Shown piece after piece: positions 60,190 to 64,000 of a DNA stretch of 64,000 nt (its first letter is position 1; each line of letters begins with the position of its first letter). The notes below the pieces were generated by a model. It saw only the letters and a program-made list of their open reading frames with translations. It made no database searches and had not been told where the DNA came from. The stretch is taken from the NCBI RefSeq assembly GCF_000725285.1, contig NZ_CP007161.1, positions 1,101,911 to 1,165,910 of the forward strand, in the 5' to 3' direction. A program made the position numbers and the translations under genes. The DNA is from Virgibacillus sp. SK37 (GTDB lineage: Bacteria > Bacillota > Bacilli > Bacillales > Amphibacillaceae).

Positions 60190-60918
60190 TTATTTACTTA
60201 GCTTTTCCACGATTTCTTTATCCATTTCAATTGGATCAATCGCAAACTGATTTGCAGTGTTTAAGTTTATATGACAGTAGCCATTTGGATTTTTTTCTAA
60301 ATAATCCTGATGAAATTCTTCTGCCTTATAAAAGTTTTCCAGTGGTTGCGCTTCAGTTACAATGGCATCCTTATAATATTCCTGCTCGCGCTCGATTGCT
60401 GATTTCACGACTTCTTCTTCAGCCGGGGTGGTAAAGTAGATGCCTGTTCGATATTGTACCCCGACATCATTTCCCTGCTTGTTTTTAGAGGTTGGATCAA
60501 TGACCTGGAACAATCTGTCAATCAACGTATCCAAGGAAACACGCTCTGGATCATACGTAACCTCTACCGTTTCAGCAAAATTCTGATCGCCTTTAATGAC
60601 ATCCTCGTAGCTTGGATTTTTACCCTTACCATTGGCATAACCAGAAACAACTTGAGACACCCCGTAAATGCGATTCATATATGCTTCCACGCCCCAGAAG
60701 CAACCACCAGCAAAATAAATCTTTTTCAGGTCGCGTCCTTCATATTCTAAGTGATCATTAATATTTTTTACATCTGGTTTCAACATGTAACCATCTCCTT
60801 TTTCTGCAGGTTTGGGATCTGGATGATTATTCGTAGAACTACCGAGAGACATTTCCGAGCATGCCGCAAGAAAAATACAGCAAAATACAATGAAAAGCAA
60901 TCTATAGGTAACATGCAT
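60190..60918 (-). CDS. msrA: Extracytoplasmic lipoprotein methionine sulfoxide reductase MsrA
   Basis: 242 residues. A lipobox L-A-A-C near residue 22 puts the enzyme outside the membrane, unlike cytosolic MsrA. The catalytic motif is AGGCFWGVEAYM, followed by YDPERVSLDTLIDRLFQVID and the resolving Cys in NGYCHIN. It reduces methionine-S-sulfoxide. ATG 60918 has AGAGGTG 6 nt upstream; the longer reading from 61032 would add a poorly supported stretch. No MsrB domain follows. Confidence 0.92.
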   Translation of the reverse strand: MHVTYRLLFIVFCCIFLAACSEMSLGSSTNNHPDPKPAEKGDGYMLKPDVKNINDHLEYEGRDLKKIYFAGGCFWGVEAYMNRIYGVSQVVSGYANGKGKNPSYEDVIKGDQNFAETVEVTYDPERVSLDTLIDRLFQVIDPTSKNKQGNDVGVQYRTGIYFTTPAEEEVVKSAIEREQEYYKDAIVTEAQPLENFYKAEEFHQDYLEKNPNGYCHINLNTANQFAIDPIEMDKEIVEKLSK

Positions 60919-61148
60919 ATGAGGCACCTCTTTTCTTAGAATGGTAGAGAGCAAGTGGAGGAGCAATGTACGAAATTTTGGATGAGGGTCTTTATTTCCT
61001 TTATAACACAGAAAAGACCGTAGTGATACCATTTTGCTTTAAAAGGAGTGTCGTGGAATATTCTCTTCTTTAATAAAATATTGTATGATGGAAAGGGATA
61101 CATACTATTTTGAATGTACAAATTATTTTCTGAGAGGCAGGTTAGAAA

Positions 61149-61682
61149 GTGAACTTGGTAGCATGGCTGATTGTTGTTTGTGAAATTAGTTTCTGGGTTT
61201 TTATCATTGCAGGATTAGTAACAAGATATATTTTTAATCAGAAAAAAGCAGGTCTCCTGTTGCTAGCTATGACACCATTGGTTGATGTGGTGCTGTTTAT
61301 CGTAACCGGGATTGATATATATCGGGGCGCTGTACCTACCATCGCGCATAGTATCGCACCGCTTTATATTGCTATTTCCGTCGTTTACGGAAAAAGTATG
61401 ATTCGCTGGGCTGACGAACGATTTCTTTACTATGTGAAGCGAGAAGGGCCGAAGCCAAAAAGAAGAATTGGTATGGATTATGCCAAGCTCAGCATGAAAG
61501 GGTCATTGCAGCATGTGCTGGCATACATGATTGGAGGAGCAATGCTGCTGTTCATGATCTATTATATTGGTACTGATGTTGATACAACAGAGCTTTGGGC
61601 AACCCTTAAAGTTTGGGGAATTATCGTAATTATAGATAATGTCATTTCCATGAGCTATTTCATTTGGCCACGGAAGGCATAA
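61149..61682 (+). CDS. Multi-pass membrane protein, unknown
   Basis: 177 residues with five hydrophobic segments (about 4-26, 33-54, 66-84, 122-142 and 150-170) and a basic loop KREGPKPKRRIG. GTG start after GGCAGGTTAG. It looks like a conserved Bacillaceae membrane protein, without a family I can name. Confidence 0.65.
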   Translation: MNLVAWLIVVCEISFWVFIIAGLVTRYIFNQKKAGLLLLAMTPLVDVVLFIVTGIDIYRGAVPTIAHSIAPLYIAISVVYGKSMIRWADERFLYYVKREGPKPKRRIGMDYAKLSMKGSLQHVLAYMIGGAMLLFMIYYIGTDVDTTELWATLKVWGIIVIIDNVISMSYFIWPRKA

Positions 61683-61810
61683 AAAGTAGTTATTATTTTT
61701 AAAAATAAAAAACTAATTATAAACAGTATAGGATTTCCTACTGAAAACAGTAATGTACTGTGATTATTAAACTTTATTTAAACAGGAACTTGGCCGGATA
61801 ATGTTCGTTA

Positions 61811-62152
61811 TCAGAAATCATTTTCCTTTTCCTCATTAATTAAAAAAGTCTTATCTTCGTTTGTTATTGGCTGATGGTTAATCTGTAGTTTCGAGTTCAG
61901 CAAAACTTTCCCGTTAGCCATTACTGACTCAGGTAAAACACATGGAATATTCCGGTCGATTACCTTTCCTTCTAAATCATAAAATAAATAACCTTCTTTT
62001 TGATCATAAATAAATGAGTTGATTTTCATATTTGGTGTAATGAGTAAAGTAATTTTCTCCTCATGATTCCACATGACCTTGATCAGGGTTTTCTTTTTCA
62101 TTTTTTTTTCAACTAAAACTTTTAATGAACTAAGTGATACTGCTTCTTCCAT
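61811..62152 (-). CDS. Hypothetical protein
   Basis: 113 residues, basic start and many short beta strands (TLIKVMWNHEEKITLLITPN). ATG 62152 has TTGGAGG upstream at the right distance. No family recognised. The ATGAGAGAG array lies just 5' of it. Confidence 0.6.
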   Translation of the reverse strand: MEEAVSLSSLKVLVEKKMKKKTLIKVMWNHEEKITLLITPNMKINSFIYDQKEGYLFYDLEGKVIDRNIPCVLPESVMANGKVLLNSKLQINHQPITNEDKTFLINEEKENDF

Positions 62153-62221
62153 TGGTATACCTCCAAGCATCTTGGTGCTATTTCTAGTTTAATAATCTTA
62201 TTATATCCATAATTGGTCCGC

Positions 62222-62446
62222 CCACTCAAACGAGAGAGCCACATGCCGATATGAGACACGGCGGCTCCAAATGAGAGAGCCTCACGTCGATATGAGAGAG
62301 CCGCACACTCAAATGAGAGACTCACTCGCTCAAATGAGAGAGCGACGGCTCAAATGAGAGAGCCCCGCGCCGATATGAGAGAGCCGCCCACTCAAATGAG
62401 AGAGCCAAGCACCAATATGAGAGGCCCAGCACTAATATGAGAACCT
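62222..62446 (+). repeat. Phased box array, ATGAGAGAG family (copy 3)
   Basis: Boxes at 62230, 62251, 62271, 62292, 62313, 62334, 62354, 62375, 62396, 62417 and 62437, all 20 or 21 bp apart. CTCAAATGAGAG and CGATATGAGAG types partly alternate. The last box ends within about 10 bp of the stop codon of the minus-strand M20 gene. Confidence 0.92.
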
Positions 62447-62453
62447 CACCCAC

Positions 62454-63575
62454 CTAAACCCCATAAACTTCCTTTACAGCTGCATACAAAATAGCTACAC
62501 CGTTCATTAGTGCATTCTCATCAAATGTCATGTTGGGGTGATGAAGACCTGGCTTTAGGTCACATCCCAGGCCGAGCATGGTTGCTTTTAAGTCCGGGCG
62601 TTTAATGGTATAAAAATGAAAGTCATCGCCACCTGGTGTAACAAGTGGGGGGTCCACATACTCTCTTCCTAATACAGAAGCAGCAGCTTTTTCCATAATC
62701 TGAATGGCTTCCTCATTTGTTTCAGCTGCAGGGATTTTTTCCTTATGTGTAATAGCTACCTTTACATTATAAAGCCGATTCATTGCCTCAAGTATTTCTT
62801 CGACTTTCTTCTCCAGTTCATCCATGACCTGATTATCCTGTGCTCGCATGTCAATCGCAAAAGTGGCGCGCCCTGGGATAATGTTTGTACTCTTACCTCC
62901 AGCGCGAACATTTGTCATTTTTACCGAATGGGGAATACGCGGGTTTAGATGGATGTTACTAAGTAAGTTGACAATTTCTGCAATCACTTCAATGGCGTTA
63001 ACATTTAAATGAGGCCTTGCTGCGTGAGCGTCATGTCCGCAAATTTCTTCCTTATATACAGTTGTGGCTCCATGGATAATGACAGGGGTTGCGTGTCCCA
63101 TCGCAGTTTCTTCATATGGCCGAAGATGAATCCCGAATAAGTAATCCACCCGGTCGAGTCCACCTTTTTCCACCATTTTTAGTGCTCCGGCACCCTTTTC
63201 TTCCGCAGGTTGAAAAATAAACTTGATGGCGATGTTACTTTTTAGTGATGGATTTTCCTCCAACTTCCACAATAAGCCAAGCACCATCGCCATATGTGCA
63301 TCATGTCCGCACGAATGGTTTGCCTGGAATTTACCGTTCACTTCTTGCCATAATGCATCCATATCGGCGCGGATGGCGACAACGGGGAGATTAGTATTAA
63401 AATTTCCATATTCACCAATAACACCTGTACAATCATCAAAGGTCGTTACATTACACCCATGATCCCTTAAAATGGAGGCAATATACTTCGTAGTTTCCGT
63501 CTCTTCCCAGCTTATCTCCGCATGCTCATGCAAGTAATGAAACGTGTTTGTCACACGCTCTTGAAGCTTACTCAT
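62454..63575 (-). CDS. M20-family amidohydrolase (HipO/N-acyl amino acid deacylase-like)
   Basis: 373 residues. Metal residues are visible in AIRADMDALW, NHSCGHDAHMAMVLGLL (near 95) and FQPAEEKGAGA (Glu pair, near 130), with the dimerisation (lid) domain between. The M20D group hydrolyses N-acyl amino acids, hippurate or N-acetyl-diaminopimelate; which one is not clear. GAGGAAGG precedes the ATG. Monocistronic. Confidence 0.9.
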   Translation of the reverse strand: MSKLQERVTNTFHYLHEHAEISWEETETTKYIASILRDHGCNVTTFDDCTGVIGEYGNFNTNLPVVAIRADMDALWQEVNGKFQANHSCGHDAHMAMVLGLLWKLEENPSLKSNIAIKFIFQPAEEKGAGALKMVEKGGLDRVDYLFGIHLRPYEETAMGHATPVIIHGATTVYKEEICGHDAHAARPHLNVNAIEVIAEIVNLLSNIHLNPRIPHSVKMTNVRAGGKSTNIIPGRATFAIDMRAQDNQVMDELEKKVEEILEAMNRLYNVKVAITHKEKIPAAETNEEAIQIMEKAAASVLGREYVDPPLVTPGGDDFHFYTIKRPDLKATMLGLGCDLKPGLHHPNMTFDENALMNGVAILYAAVKEVYGV

Positions 63576-63639
63576 TCTGATCCACGCCTTCCTCTGTATG
63601 TTAATATTTTATTCTATGAAAAATTTCCTCCAAAGCGCT

Positions 63640-64000
63640 CTATTTCGAATAGGTCACTTCAACTTTTTCATCGGTGGATTGAATGGAAATACCGCGGTAT
63701 CCTTCACGGAGTAATTGCTGTTGTACTTCTGTTTGGTCCATGCCAACGGTTTTTGTTTGCATGGCTGGTGTGCTTCTTTTTGCCTCAAAATCCCGGAAAA
63801 GCACATATCGCAGCTTTCCATTATATTTTTCCTTTAAAGCAATGATGTCCATTCCCAAAGCGAGCTTGTCCTTTAAACTCGGGATGTTGAATGGGGCGAC
63901 GGTTGTCGCAACATACCGAAAACGAGTCTTATCCACTTTTTCCAAAACGATCTTCCCCATATGCGTCTGCAGGCCATTTCCGCGAAAATCTGGATGAACC
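63640..64000 (-). CDS. GNAT acetyltransferase, cut by window end
   Basis: The frame is open to the window edge; only the last ~120 residues are present. VHPDFRGNGLQTHM at the edge is the acetyl-CoA motif (R-G-x-G-L-Q), followed by RFRYVATTVAPFNIPSLKD, as in GNAT proteins of unknown substrate. The ATG at 63960 is internal, not the start. Confidence 0.8.
   Translation of the reverse strand, partial: VHPDFRGNGLQTHMGKIVLEKVDKTRFRYVATTVAPFNIPSLKDKLALGMDIIALKEKYNGKLRYVLFRDFEAKRSTPAMQTKTVGMDQTEVQQQLLREGYRGISIQSTDEKVEVTYSK

Noticed and set aside
1-64000. Prophage, IS element, tRNA or rRNA
   Set aside because: No transposase, integrase, capsid or tail genes, no recognisable tRNA or rRNA segments in the sequence read.

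Overview
This window looks like chromosome from a low-GC, endospore-forming Bacillota of the Bacillaceae, probably close to Oceanobacillus, Virgibacillus or Ornithinibacillus. That is inferred from the spore germination receptor operon, the glgBCDA glycogen operon, AGGAGG-type ribosome binding sites with many TTG and GTG starts, lipobox lipoproteins, a YwqH/YwqI/LXG locus and Bacillaceae-type dispersed repeats. No rRNA, tRNA, transposase, integrase, phage structural gene or CRISPR array is visible.

Layout. 0-2 kb: a box array, then a FAD monooxygenase on the minus strand. 2.2-10.4 kb: a small membrane-anchored protein, a GH15-like glucan hydrolase and glgB-glgC-glgD-glgA (no glgP). 10.7-14.5 kb: a GerA-family A-B-C germinant receptor operon. 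14.7-17.1 kb: a lipoprotein and a TctA-type permease with a small membrane partner. 17-42 kb: about 40 small genes and gene remnants, nearly all on the plus strand. They include NUDIX hydrolases, GNAT acetyltransferases, small membrane proteins, lipoproteins, CxxC proteins, VanZ, DedA, RDD and MOSC proteins, with mqo and an M29 peptidase homologue as the larger members. Many are frameshifted or truncated, and between 25 and 29.4 kb units are separated by a short GGGCGC-type motif. 42-49 kb: a surface thermonuclease, a cupin, a GrpB protein, a decayed LXG toxin locus and a NERD protein. 49.5-60 kb: a cobalamin riboswitch followed by a B12/cobinamide uptake and salvage operon (btuF, btuC, a btuD-cbiZ fusion, cbiB, cobD, cobU, a short cobQ, cobS, cobC, a CobU-like gene, a PduO-type adenosyltransferase and a CblS-like kinase). 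60-64 kb: a lipoprotein MsrA, small proteins, an M20 amidohydrolase and the edge of a GNAT gene.

The most striking unexplained structure is a set of eight intergenic arrays, each lying 3' of a gene. They are built from 8-10 bp boxes at strict helical spacing with variable spacers. Three box families occur: ATGAGAGAG (20/21 bp steps), TGTC[T/G]CGG (21 bp) and CTGCNGAT/CGGCGGAT (20 bp). All three tend to alternate two box variants, giving a dimeric unit of about 40-42 bp. I know of no described element with this design. A second unexplained pattern is the cassette-like run of small genes with GGGCGC separators, in which three small genes appear to have ATC or ATT where the start codon should be.
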